This document shows, piece by piece, positions 18,033-26,093 of a DNA stretch of 56,245 nt (position 1 is the stretch's first letter; each line of letters begins with the position of its first letter). This stretch comes from Tractidigestivibacter sp050946515 (lineage in GTDB: Bacteria > Actinomycetota > Coriobacteriia > Coriobacteriales > Atopobiaceae). The DNA is taken from contig NZ_JBMNUX010000016.1 in the NCBI RefSeq assembly GCF_050946515.1, positions 1 through 56,245 on the forward strand, in the 5' to 3' direction. Made by a program: the position numbers and the translations under genes. The notes under the pieces are model-generated. The model did no database searches, was not told the origin of the DNA, and was given only the letters and a program-made list of their open reading frames with translations.

Positions 18033-18920
18033 ATGCTTGTCAATCTGCGAGATATCTGTGCAATTGCTGAGCAGAACAATATGGCCATCGCGGCGGTAAA
18101 CTCCGCGAGCCTTGAGGCTATTCGTGCCGCTATCGAGGTTTCTGAGGAGACTGGTTACCCCATCATCATTCAGCATGCCGAAGGTCATGAGCAGCTTGTG
18201 CCTCTGAAGTACGTCGGTCCTATCGTGAGAACGCTTGCGGAGCGTTCCAGTGCGCAGATTTGCCTGAACCTCGATCACTGCGAGCACCTTTCTTACGCGC
18301 AGCGCGCCCTAGACCTCGGTTTTACCGGCGTCATGTTTGACGGCTCGGCCCTTCCCTATGAGCAGAATGTCGAGTATTCACAGCGCGTTGCCGACATGTG
18401 CGCAGAATACGGCGCAGGTCTTGAGTGCGAGCTGGGATCTATGGGCTCGCGTGAGGGAGGAGAGCGCGATGAGGGCGGCACCGCAGAGGAGGCCGGTGCC
18501 ATCTACACCAATCCCGACCAGGCGAAGGACTTTGTCGAGGCAACGGGTCTGGACATCCTTGCCTGCTCCTTCGGCACCGTGCACGGTATCTACAAGGGCG
18601 AGCCGCATCTCAACTTTGACGTGCGGACAGAGATCCGCAAGCGCGTGAAGGTGCCTCTGGTCATGCATGGCGGATCGGGCGTTTCTGACGAGGACTACGT
18701 CAAGGCCATCAATGCCGGCATTCGCAAAGTGAACTACTACACCTACGGCGCCAAATATGCCGGAGAGGCTGCCTGCCGCGAAATCGATTCGAAGCGAGCA
18801 AAAAGCGATAGCGCAATTATCTACTGGCACGATTTGACGCCCGTCGCGTATGAAAGCTTTAAGCGCACCTTTGAGCACGTAGTCAAGGTGTTTGCAAATG
18901 GCGCGAACCCGGTTGCGTAG
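18033..18920 (+). CDS. Class II ketose-bisphosphate aldolase (tagatose/fructose-bisphosphate type)
   Basis: A 295-residue zinc-dependent aldolase that should split a ketose 1,6-bisphosphate into dihydroxyacetone phosphate and glyceraldehyde 3-phosphate. The zinc and catalytic region reads LNLDHCEH (near residue 83). Next come GLECELGSMGSREGG, the FGTVHGIY segment with another zinc histidine, and HGGSGVSDEDY with the phosphate-binding loop. The canonical GELG-GG loop is altered in MGSREGG. The ATG at 18033 has AGGGACGGAAG upstream. As the first gene of an operon with mannose-family PTS genes it resembles the aga/gat/kba type, but no phosphofructokinase or tagatose-6-phosphate kinase is next to it. 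Substrate stereochemistry is not decidable here. Confidence 0.88.
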   Translation: MLVNLRDICAIAEQNNMAIAAVNSASLEAIRAAIEVSEETGYPIIIQHAEGHEQLVPLKYVGPIVRTLAERSSAQICLNLDHCEHLSYAQRALDLGFTGVMFDGSALPYEQNVEYSQRVADMCAEYGAGLECELGSMGSREGGERDEGGTAEEAGAIYTNPDQAKDFVEATGLDILACSFGTVHGIYKGEPHLNFDVRTEIRKRVKVPLVMHGGSGVSDEDYVKAINAGIRKVNYYTYGAKYAGEAACREIDSKRAKSDSAIIYWHDLTPVAYESFKRTFEHVVKVFANGANPVA

Positions 18921-18932
18921 GCGGTGGCAAGG

Positions 18933-19361
18933 ATGCGCAAATTCCTAATTGCATCGCACGGTCGCGTCGCGAGTGGCATCAAGAGCGCTGTCAAGATTCT
19001 GACGCGAGACGATTCTGCTATCACTGCGGTCGACTGCTATATGGACGAGTCGGACTTCACGCCTCAGATCCAGGCGTTCATTGACTCGGTCCAGACGGGC
19101 GACGAGGCGGTCATCTTTACCGATCTTCTTGGAGGCAGCGTCTGCAACAAAGTCATGACGTTGCGGCCTGAGGACTACGGCATCATTCACGTAACAGGCG
19201 TGAACCTCATTTGCGTCTTGGGGTGTCTGCTGTCTGATGACTCGCTGACGCCAGCCGTCGTTGATCAAATCGTGTCAGATGCCTCCGGGCTTATCCGAAG
19301 GGTCGAGTCGCCTGCAGATGACTCTGCAGACCAGGACTCCGAGAGCGACTTCTTTGCTTGA
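18933..19361 (+). CDS. PTS mannose-family EIIA component
   Basis: A 142-residue cytoplasmic phosphocarrier. It opens MRKFLIASHGRVASGI, in which His9 is the residue phosphorylated by HPr, and contains FTDLLGGSVCN, a conserved EIIA-Man segment. The C-terminal 25 residues are an acidic Asp/Ser tail ending SDFFA, similar to the tail of the EIIC here (EEDFFA). The ATG at 18933 matches the family start; an in-frame GTG at 18924 is possible because the ribosome site is weak. It follows the aldolase by 12 nt. Confidence 0.9.
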   Translation: MRKFLIASHGRVASGIKSAVKILTRDDSAITAVDCYMDESDFTPQIQAFIDSVQTGDEAVIFTDLLGGSVCNKVMTLRPEDYGIIHVTGVNLICVLGCLLSDDSLTPAVVDQIVSDASGLIRRVESPADDSADQDSESDFFA

Positions 19362-19414
19362 GCGTGACCTGCCGCGTATGGCTGAGTCACAGCACCAATA
19401 GGGGATGGGAAATG

Positions 19415-19438
19415 ACGGAGCGACGCCCGCCGCTCCGT
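19415..19438 (+). other. Perfect hairpin between EIIA and EIIB genes
   Basis: ACGGAGCG (19415-19422) and CGCTCCGT (19431-19438) form a perfect 8-bp stem in the 102-bp EIIA-EIIB gap. No T run follows, so it is more likely an mRNA stability or processing element than a terminator. Confidence 0.5.
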
Positions 19439-19463
19439 GGGGGTCAAGTTTAAGGAGAGGACC

Positions 19464-19967
19464 ATGATTGTCCAGATTCGCGTTGACGATCGCCTGATTC
19501 ACGGGCAGGTGGCCTTGTTGTGGGGCAAGGAGCTCAACACCAAGGGAATCATCGTAGCCAACGACCATGCCGCCCAAGACGCTACGCAGGCGGCAACGCT
19601 CAAGATGGCGTGCCCACAAGGGCAGAGGCTGCTCATTAGAAGCGTCGATGACGCTATTAGAGTTGCGTCTGACTCTCGTGGAGCATCCATGCGCATCTTT
19701 ATGCTCACCCAAACCGTCGAAGACGCGTATCGCGTTGCTTCCGAGGCGCCGTCTGGTGTGGTCCAGGCCGTCAACATAGCAAACGTCGGTCGCTTTGACC
19801 GCTCTGATGATGCCGCAAAGACGCTTCTGACTACTGGCGTAAACCTCAACCCGCAAGAACTCGAAGCGGCGCGCAAGCTTTGCCAGCTTGACATTCCCGT
19901 GATTCATCAGGTAGGCACCACTGACCCCAAGACAAAAGTCTCCGACCTTCTCGCCAAGCTCGGCTAG
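19464..19967 (+). CDS. PTS mannose-family EIIB component
   Basis: A 167-residue EIIB of the mannose-sorbose family. The start MIVQIRVDDRLIHGQV holds His13, which accepts phosphate from EIIA and passes it to the sugar. Later VVQAVNIANVGRF and GVNLNPQELEAARKL are characteristic of the family. The ATG at 19464 follows AAGGAGAGG. It lies in the order aldolase, EIIA, EIIB, EIIC, EIID on one strand. Subtype (mannose, sorbose, N-acetylgalactosamine, fructoselysine) cannot be assigned with confidence. Confidence 0.93.
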   Translation: MIVQIRVDDRLIHGQVALLWGKELNTKGIIVANDHAAQDATQAATLKMACPQGQRLLIRSVDDAIRVASDSRGASMRIFMLTQTVEDAYRVASEAPSGVVQAVNIANVGRFDRSDDAAKTLLTTGVNLNPQELEAARKLCQLDIPVIHQVGTTDPKTKVSDLLAKLG

Positions 19968-20033
19968 CAGTCAGAAATATCCCTCTCGGGGGTCTTCATT
20001 CGTCAAGTTGATAAGACGGGAAAGGAGTTTTGC

Positions 20034-20861
20034 ATGCTGCAACTAGCATTATTGGCGTTTCTCGCCTCGTTCATTTGCTACTTTGTGCAGTGGACGTTCG
20101 GTCAGCCAATGATTGACCAGCCAATTTGCGTGGGACTTGTGGCTGGACTCATCTTTGGCGACGTTACGACGGGCATCATTATCGGTGCCGCCATGGAAGC
20201 CATCTTCATCGGCAACGTCAACGTGGGAGGCGCGACCTCTGCAGAGCCCGTTACGGGTACCGTTATGGCCGTCTGCTTCGTCACGCATATGGGCATGGAC
20301 CAAGGGGCGGCCATTACGCTCGCAACGGCTGTTGCAATCTTCGCAAACATCATCTACTCGCTCATCTTTAACGTCCTCATGTCCTTCTGGGCGCCGCTGA
20401 TCGATTGGGCGGCAGACACGGGCGAGACCAAGAACGTCTTCATTGTGCACTTCGGCGGCGCGCTCGTTATGAACGCCGCCATGGCCATCCCCACTTTCTT
20501 GGGTGTCTATTTTGGCGCTGAGCCGGTTGCCAACCTCGTGAACGTCATTCCTGCCGCAGTTACCAACGGATTCAATGCTGCCGCTGGCTTGCTTCCCGCT
20601 GTTGGTATGGCACTCCTGCTGCGCATGCTTTGGAATAACAAGACGGCCATTTACTTTCTGCTGGGCTTTGTTCTTGTCTCGTATCTTGGCATGCCGATGG
20701 TCGGCGTCGCGGCTATTGGAGCCGTCGTGGTTGTCGTGACCGCCTATCGCGAGATGGACCTCATGGATTTGCGCAACAAGATCAAGTCGCTTCGTGAGAC
20801 CGGAGTTGCTGCTGGCACACTCTCGAAGGCCGAGGTTGAAGAGGAGGACTTCTTCGCATGA
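20034..20861 (+). CDS. PTS mannose-family EIIC permease
   Basis: A 275-residue polytopic membrane protein with the conserved segments QPMIDQPICVGLVAGLIFGD and GAAMEAIFIGNVNVGG that define EIIC of the mannose family. It forms the sugar path together with EIID. The ATG at 20034 has AAAGGAG upstream. The tail ends EEEDFFA, echoing the EIIA tail. The EIID gene overlaps it by 4 nt (ATGA), showing translational coupling. Confidence 0.93.
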   Translation: MLQLALLAFLASFICYFVQWTFGQPMIDQPICVGLVAGLIFGDVTTGIIIGAAMEAIFIGNVNVGGATSAEPVTGTVMAVCFVTHMGMDQGAAITLATAVAIFANIIYSLIFNVLMSFWAPLIDWAADTGETKNVFIVHFGGALVMNAAMAIPTFLGVYFGAEPVANLVNVIPAAVTNGFNAAAGLLPAVGMALLLRMLWNNKTAIYFLLGFVLVSYLGMPMVGVAAIGAVVVVVTAYREMDLMDLRNKIKSLRETGVAAGTLSKAEVEEEDFFA

Positions 20862-21742
20862 GCACTGAAGAGCTAAGCAACCAGACTGCGAACAATGCGG
20901 CTGAGGAGAAGATCTCCGTTTCAACGAAGGACCTCTCTCCTGAAGACCGTAAGATGCTCAGGGGCATCTTCCTGCACTCCTTTAATATTTTTGCTATGTA
21001 CTGTGGTGGCGCAAAGGCCGGCGCGTCCGGATTCCTGTGGGCTTTGGCCCCCGCGTTCGAGCGCTTTTACCCTGATAAGGAGCGCCGTCGCGACGCAATG
21101 AAGCGTCACTCTTCGTGGTACAACATCACTTCTAACGTGGGTACGTTCTGCATGGGTCTTGTGGCGGCCATGGAGAAGGAGAATTCCGAGAAGCCGGACT
21201 TTGATACCCAGTCTATCGACGCCATCAAGGCCTCGCTGATGGGACCCATGTCGGGCATTGGCGACGCAATCTTCTGGGGCGTCCTGCGTGTCATTGCCGC
21301 CGCTGTTGGCATGGCTCTCTGCTCCGAGACAGGCTCAGCTCTTGGCCCCATCGTCTTCCTGCTGATTTACAACATCCCGTCTATCCTCTGTCGCTGGTAT
21401 CTCACCGTCTTGGGTTATCGCGTGGGCTCGAACTTCATCACGAAGCTCTATGAGGGCGGCTTGATGGACCTCATTACCAAGCTGGCCGGAATTCTTGGCC
21501 TGATCATGATTGGAGCCATGACCGCTTCGTTCGTGAAGTTCAGCTGCATCATCGAGATTCCTGCTGGTAACGGTGACCCCGTTCTTGTTCAGACCTATCT
21601 CGACACCATCTTCAAGGGGCTTGTGCCCATTCTCTATACGCTCGGCTGCCTCAAGCTGCTGCGAAAGAATGTGAATGTGACCTGGCTGATTATTGGCACG
21701 ATGGTCATCGGTCTGCTCCTTGGCTTCCTGGGCATTTGCTAG
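20858..21742 (+). CDS. PTS mannose-family EIID component
   Basis: A 294-residue EIID. After a hydrophilic N-terminus come the conserved MLRGIFLHSFNIFAM region, a cytoplasmic part with WYNITSNVGTFCMGLVAAME and the typical SLMGPMSGIGDAIFWGVLR, then several C-terminal membrane helices. EIID is unique to the mannose PTS family and works only with EIIC, so its presence confirms the subtype. The start ATG overlaps the EIIC stop. A terminator follows, marking the operon end. Confidence 0.94.
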   Translation: MSTEELSNQTANNAAEEKISVSTKDLSPEDRKMLRGIFLHSFNIFAMYCGGAKAGASGFLWALAPAFERFYPDKERRRDAMKRHSSWYNITSNVGTFCMGLVAAMEKENSEKPDFDTQSIDAIKASLMGPMSGIGDAIFWGVLRVIAAAVGMALCSETGSALGPIVFLLIYNIPSILCRWYLTVLGYRVGSNFITKLYEGGLMDLITKLAGILGLIMIGAMTASFVKFSCIIEIPAGNGDPVLVQTYLDTIFKGLVPILYTLGCLKLLRKNVNVTWLIIGTMVIGLLLGFLGIC

Positions 21743-21768
21743 TTGCAGCAATCTTTTTTGACATTTGA

Positions 21769-21809
21769 GACCGGACCGTGGCAAACGTCGCGGTCCGGTC
21801 GCTGCTTTT
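21769..21809 (+). terminator. Terminator of the aldolase-PTS operon
   Basis: A perfect 10-bp stem, GACCGGACCG (21769-21778) with CGGTCCGGTC (21791-21800), is followed by GCTGCTTTTC. Confidence 0.85.
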
Positions 21810-21855
21810 CTGATGGTCTCTGCCAATGCGGGGCTATGCAATAGCGTAAAAGTTA

Positions 21856-21899
21856 GTGACGCGTTACACTCAAGCTTGGTGAAAGAGGTCCAATTGGAC
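21856..21899 (+). promoter_or_regulatory. Palindromes in the feoB upstream region
   Basis: GTGACGCGTTAC (21856-21867) is an imperfect palindrome overlapping a TACACT -10-like box (21865-21870). GTCCAATTGGAC (21888-21899) is a perfect 12-bp palindrome ending just before the ribosome site of feoB. Either may be an operator for an iron-responsive regulator; neither matches the classic DtxR box. Confidence 0.4.
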
Positions 21900-21909
21900 G
21901 GAGAAGCGA

Positions 21910-24279
21910 ATGACGCAGAGCGCAACGCTCGATAAGCTTGAGATTGGCAAGGACGCAATCGTTAAGTCTGTTGACACGACGGAAAAGACGCTTAGGCAGC
22001 ACATTTTTGATATGGGGCTTACGCCCGGCACCGAGGTCACCATGGTCAAGTACGCGCCCATGGGAGACCCGCTTGAAATCAGCCTTCGCGGCTACGAGCT
22101 CACCATTCGGGCGGCTGACGCCGCGCAAATCTCTCTCGAAGATATCCATAACGCACACGACAAGGTGCGCTTTCAGACTGCCTCTGGCGTTACCAGCCAC
22201 CCGGCCCTTGGCGAGGACCGCTATCGGTGGAAGGCCTCTGGGTCGGTCGTCCCCGTGGGTCAGCCCCTCACGTTCGCCCTCGCGGGAAACCAAAACTGCG
22301 GAAAGACCACGCTCTTCAACCAGCTGACGGGCTCCAATCAGCACGTGGGTAACTTCCCTGGGGTGACGGTGGATCGCAAGGACGGTCAGTTCAAAAACCA
22401 TCCTGAGTGCACGGTCACCGACCTGCCAGGGATCTATTCTCTCTCGCCCTATACCGGCGAGGAGGTCGTGAGCCGCCAGTTCATCATCAACAGCAAGCCC
22501 GACGCAATCATCAACATTCTCGACGCCACAAACATCGAGCGTAACCTGTATCTGACGCTGCAGCTCATGGAGCTGGACGTTCCCATGGTCGTTGCCCTCA
22601 ACATGATGGACGAGGTCACCGAGAATGGCGGCTCCGTGGACGTAAACGGACTTGAGTCGTTCCTCGGCGTGCCCGTGGTGCCCATCTCGGCTGCCAAGGG
22701 GGAGGGCGTCGACGAGCTCGAGGAGCATGCCATCCACGTTGCGCGCCACCATGACCGACCCGGGCGCATCGACTTCTGCTCTGAGGACGGTCCCGACGGC
22801 GGCGCCGTGCACCGCTGCATCCATGCCGTCGCCCACCTTGTGGAAGACCACGCTCGGCGCGCTGGGCTACCCGTCCGCTACGCCGCAACCAAGCTCATCG
22901 AGGGCGACGAGCTGGTCATCAATGCGCTCGGCCTTGACCAAAACGAGCTTGACGCCGTTGAGCACATCATCCGCCAGATGGAGCACGAATCAGGCTCCGA
23001 CCGCCTGGCCGCGCTTGCCGACATGCGCTTTGCGTTCATCGAGGGCGTCTGTGCGCGCTGCGTAAAGAAGCCGGTGGAGAGCGCAGAGCGCGTTCGCTCC
23101 GAGAAGATCGACCGCGTGCTGACTGGCCGCTACACCGCAATCCCGGCATTTCTCGGCATTATGCTGCTCGTGTTCTGGCTCACGTTTGACGTGATCGGGC
23201 AGCGCCTCTCGGACCTCATGGACCTTGGCGTCACGGCGTTCTCAGAATGGCTTGACGCGGCGCTTACCTCGGCGGCCGTGAACCCCGTGATTCACTCGCT
23301 CGTGGTTGACGGCATCGTGGCCGGCGTCGGCGCCGTCATCACCTTTCTGCCCATCATCGTGGTGCTCTTCATCCTGCTCTCCATCCTTGAGGACTCCGGT
23401 TACATGGCCCGCGTGGCGTTCGTGATGGACAAGCTATTGCGTCACATCGGCCTTTCCGGTCGAAGCTTTGTGCCCATGCTGATTGGCTTTGGCTGCTCGG
23501 TTCCGGCAATCATGGCCACGCGCACGCTGCCGTCGGAGCACGACCGCAAGATGACCATCATGCTCACACCGTTCATGAGCTGCTCGGCAAAGCTGCCCAT
23601 CTATACGCTGCTGTGCGCGGCGTTCTTCCCGACGAACGCCCCGCTCGCCATGGTGTCGCTCTACGTGCTGGGCATGGTCGTGGGCGTGCTCGTCGCGCTC
23701 GTGCTGAAGCACACGACGTTCCAGGGCGAGCCCGTGCCGTTTGTCATGGAGCTTCCCAACTACCGCATGCCGAGCGTCAAGACCACGATGCGCCTTGCGT
23801 GGGAAAAGGCCAAGGACTTCATCACCAGGGCATTCACGATCATCTTCCTCGCGAGCGTCATCGTCTGGTTCCTACAGACCTTTGACGTGCGCCTCAACAT
23901 GGTCGCTGATCAGGCGGACAGCCTGCTGGCACTGCTCGGCTCCTTCATTGCGCCGATTTTTGCGCCGCTGGGCTTTGGCGACTGGCGCGCGGCTTCTGCG
24001 CTCGTGACGGGCTTTGCCGCGAAGGAGTCGGTGGTCGCCACGCTTACCGTGCTTGTTGGCACGAGCGTCGAGGCGCTCTCCACGCTCTTTACGCCCTTCA
24101 CGGCCTACGTGTTTCTGGTGTTCACGCTTCTCTACACGCCGTGCGTGGCGGCCATTACCGCCGTGCGCAACGAGCTGGGCGGAAAGTACGCGCTGACCGT
24201 TGTGATTATGCAGTGCGGCATCGCATGGGTTGTCGCGTTCCTGTTTAGGCTCGGTGGCTTGGCGCTGGGTCTGGCCTAG
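21910..24279 (+). CDS. feoB: Ferrous iron transporter FeoB with fused N-terminal FeoA domain
   Basis: A 789-residue Fe(II) transporter. Residues 1 to about 75 are a FeoA-like SH3 domain (LRQHIFDMGLTPGTEVTMVK). The G domain follows with G1 GNQNCGKTT at 126-134, where most FeoB have GNPN, then DLPGIYSLSPYTGEE and LNMMDE. The rest is the membrane channel with the conserved cysteine segments GFGCSVPAIMATR and TPFMSCSAKLPIY and two gate regions. FeoA and FeoB are separate genes in many bacteria but fused in some anaerobes. The ATG at 21910 has GGAGAAG upstream. It is monocistronic, between two terminators. Iron regulation is likely but unproven. Confidence 0.95.
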   Translation: MTQSATLDKLEIGKDAIVKSVDTTEKTLRQHIFDMGLTPGTEVTMVKYAPMGDPLEISLRGYELTIRAADAAQISLEDIHNAHDKVRFQTASGVTSHPALGEDRYRWKASGSVVPVGQPLTFALAGNQNCGKTTLFNQLTGSNQHVGNFPGVTVDRKDGQFKNHPECTVTDLPGIYSLSPYTGEEVVSRQFIINSKPDAIINILDATNIERNLYLTLQLMELDVPMVVALNMMDEVTENGGSVDVNGLESFLGVPVVPISAAKGEGVDELEEHAIHVARHHDRPGRIDFCSEDGPDGGAVHRCIHAVAHLVEDHARRAGLPVRYAATKLIEGDELVINALGLDQNELDAVEHIIRQMEHESGSDRLAALADMRFAFIEGVCARCVKKPVESAERVRSEKIDRVLTGRYTAIPAFLGIMLLVFWLTFDVIGQRLSDLMDLGVTAFSEWLDAALTSAAVNPVIHSLVVDGIVAGVGAVITFLPIIVVLFILLSILEDSGYMARVAFVMDKLLRHIGLSGRSFVPMLIGFGCSVPAIMATRTLPSEHDRKMTIMLTPFMSCSAKLPIYTLLCAAFFPTNAPLAMVSLYVLGMVVGVLVALVLKHTTFQGEPVPFVMELPNYRMPSVKTTMRLAWEKAKDFITRAFTIIFLASVIVWFLQTFDVRLNMVADQADSLLALLGSFIAPIFAPLGFGDWRAASALVTGFAAKESVVATLTVLVGTSVEALSTLFTPFTAYVFLVFTLLYTPCVAAITAVRNELGGKYALTVVIMQCGIAWVVAFLFRLGGLALGLA

Positions 24280-24300
24280 CTTTCGAGAAGGCGACAAGAT

Positions 24301-24348
24301 AACGCTCCCTCTCGTGCGAGATTCCCTTGCATGAGAGGGGGCGTTTTT
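24301..24348. terminator. Bidirectional terminator between feoB and exonuclease III
   Basis: AACGCTCCCTCTC pairs with GAGAGGGGGCGTT, followed by T on the plus strand and, on the minus strand, by a weaker T-containing stretch. Both convergent genes end beside it. Confidence 0.8.
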
Positions 24349-24365
24349 CTCGCTGCTCTTTGCGC

Positions 24366-25133
24366 CTAGAGCTCCAGCTCAAGCTCGACGGGGCAGTGGT
24401 CCGACCCGAATACGGTGTCAAGAATTGCTGTTGTGGTCACCTTGGGCATGAGCTGCTCGGAAACCAAGAAGTAGTCGATTCTCCAGCCGATGCCGCGCTC
24501 GCGGGCGCGCATGCGGTAGCTCCACCAGCTGTAGGCGCCGGCAAGGTCTGGATGCTGCGAGCGGAACGTGTCAACGAACCCTGCGTCCAGAAGCCTTCCA
24601 AAGCTTTCGCGCTCGGCGTCAGAGAATCCGGGGTTCTCGTGGTTGGTGTCGGGGTTGGCAAGGTCGATTTCCTCGTGTGCCACGTTGAAGTCTCCGCAGG
24701 TCACGACGGGCTTGTCCTTTGCCAGGTCAGATAAGAAGTCGCGGTAGCTCGCATCCCACGCTAGGCGCGTCTCCAGGCGCTTGAGCCCAGGCTGCGCATT
24801 GGGCGTGTAGACATCCACGAACCAGTACTTGTCAAACTCGAGAGCGCAGACGCGACCTTCGTTGTCTGCCTCGGGCGCGCCAATCTGATGAATCTCTTGG
24901 ATGGGCTTCTTGCGCGAGAAGACTGCGGTGCCCGCATAGCCCTTGCGCTCGGCATAGCTCCACGTTTGGAAGTAGCCAGGCAGCTCAAGCTGGACCTGCC
25001 CTTCTTGGAGCTTTGTCTCTTGGATGGCAAAGACGTCCGCGTCGACGGTACGGAAGATTTCTTCAAAGCCTGGGTCCTTCTTGAGCACCGCGCGCAGTCC
25101 GTTTACGTTCCAGGAGATGAGCCTTTCAGCCAT
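24366..25133 (-). CDS. xth: Exodeoxyribonuclease III (AP endonuclease)
   Basis: A 255-residue base-excision-repair enzyme that nicks DNA 5' to abasic sites and removes 3' blocks. The family order of catalytic segments is complete: ISWNVNGLRA, IQETKLQEGQ (metal Glu), YTPNAQ, TCGDFNVAHEEIDLANP (Asp and Asn), RIDYFLVS and GSDHCPVELEL (catalytic Asp-His). Length is normal. The start ATG at 25133 has only a weak AGAAG/GAGAT site. It is convergent with feoB and followed by the patatin genes on the same strand upstream. Confidence 0.95.
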   Translation of the reverse strand: MAERLISWNVNGLRAVLKKDPGFEEIFRTVDADVFAIQETKLQEGQVQLELPGYFQTWSYAERKGYAGTAVFSRKKPIQEIHQIGAPEADNEGRVCALEFDKYWFVDVYTPNAQPGLKRLETRLAWDASYRDFLSDLAKDKPVVTCGDFNVAHEEIDLANPDTNHENPGFSDAERESFGRLLDAGFVDTFRSQHPDLAGAYSWWSYRMRARERGIGWRIDYFLVSEQLMPKVTTTAILDTVFGSDHCPVELELEL

Positions 25134-25190
25134 GCTATCTCGATTCTTCTTGTGGGCTTATGCATTTGACACCAAGAGGGTAGCGCTTTG

Positions 25191-26093
25191 CTAGCCGCGG
25201 AGCCACTCCATCATGGCGGGAAAGTCACGGCGCGCCTGCTCGTAGCCCATCTCGTACGCTTGCTCAAGCTTTGGCTTGTCTATGGTCGTCGACTTGACGG
25301 GCATAACGTCGGGTCGGAACACCCATGCGCGACCATCTCGCTCGAGCTTCTCCAGGTGTTCCATTGCCGCGTTGTAGCGATCAGCGCGCGTGGCGAGAAG
25401 CTCGTAGATTGCTGGGTACTTGCGCGTAATTGCCGAATAGACGCGCAGCTCGTGCGGGGTAGGGGCCTTCTTGCGGTAGCCACGCGGTCGCGTTGCCACA
25501 AATACGATTCGCTTGAATCCCGCGTCTTCTGCCATGTGGGTTGGGAGCCCCGCCCCCTCTCCCAAGCCACCGTCAAACATGACGTGGCCATCAACGACGG
25601 TTGGATTCATGATGCCAGGAAGCGTGGAGCTCGCGCGCACGTGCTCCATCATGGGGATTGCGGCGGGCATGGCCTCTCTTCCCCACACCACGCTTTCTCC
25701 CGTGTCGGCTCTTACGCTCTGGATGGCGACACGCGCAGGATTTGCCGAAAACGTCTCCCAGTCAAACGGCATGACGCCGTCGAGCGTGCATCCGACGTAG
25801 TCGTAGTCTGCGTTGAAGTATCCATGCCCCGTGAGCATCGACACGACGCCGCCGGCTTCGGGACGCTTGTCGGTCAGCTGCATAAACGATGCTCGGACGC
25901 GCCACTTGTCACGGCTGACATAGTCAACCGTGTGGCTGGCACCTGCCGAGATTCCGCATACAAAGTCGAAGTAGACGTGGTTTTCAAGCAGAACGTTCAC
26001 AAACCCAGATGTGTATGACGCGCGGTACCCTCCGCCCTCAAAGCACAGGGCTGTATCAAAGACGTTGCTCTCGAGCTGCTCACTTTCGTCCAT
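25191..26093 (-). CDS. Patatin-like phospholipase, second of a tandem pair
   Basis: A 300-residue patatin-family hydrolase of the bacterial YjjU type. It has the glycine-rich oxyanion motif FEGGGYRASYTSG (about residues 18-30), the nucleophile elbow GISAG with its Ser near residue 49, and the catalytic Asp in DGGLGEGAGLP. Such enzymes cleave acyl chains from phospholipids with a Ser-Asp dyad. There is no signal peptide or membrane segment. Its ATG shares one base with the stop of the upstream paralogue (TGATG), so the two are coupled. About half of the residues agree with that paralogue by eye. Physiological substrate unknown. Confidence 0.9.
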   Translation of the reverse strand: MDESEQLESNVFDTALCFEGGGYRASYTSGFVNVLLENHVYFDFVCGISAGASHTVDYVSRDKWRVRASFMQLTDKRPEAGGVVSMLTGHGYFNADYDYVGCTLDGVMPFDWETFSANPARVAIQSVRADTGESVVWGREAMPAAIPMMEHVRASSTLPGIMNPTVVDGHVMFDGGLGEGAGLPTHMAEDAGFKRIVFVATRPRGYRKKAPTPHELRVYSAITRKYPAIYELLATRADRYNAAMEHLEKLERDGRAWVFRPDVMPVKSTTIDKPKLEQAYEMGYEQARRDFPAMMEWLRG

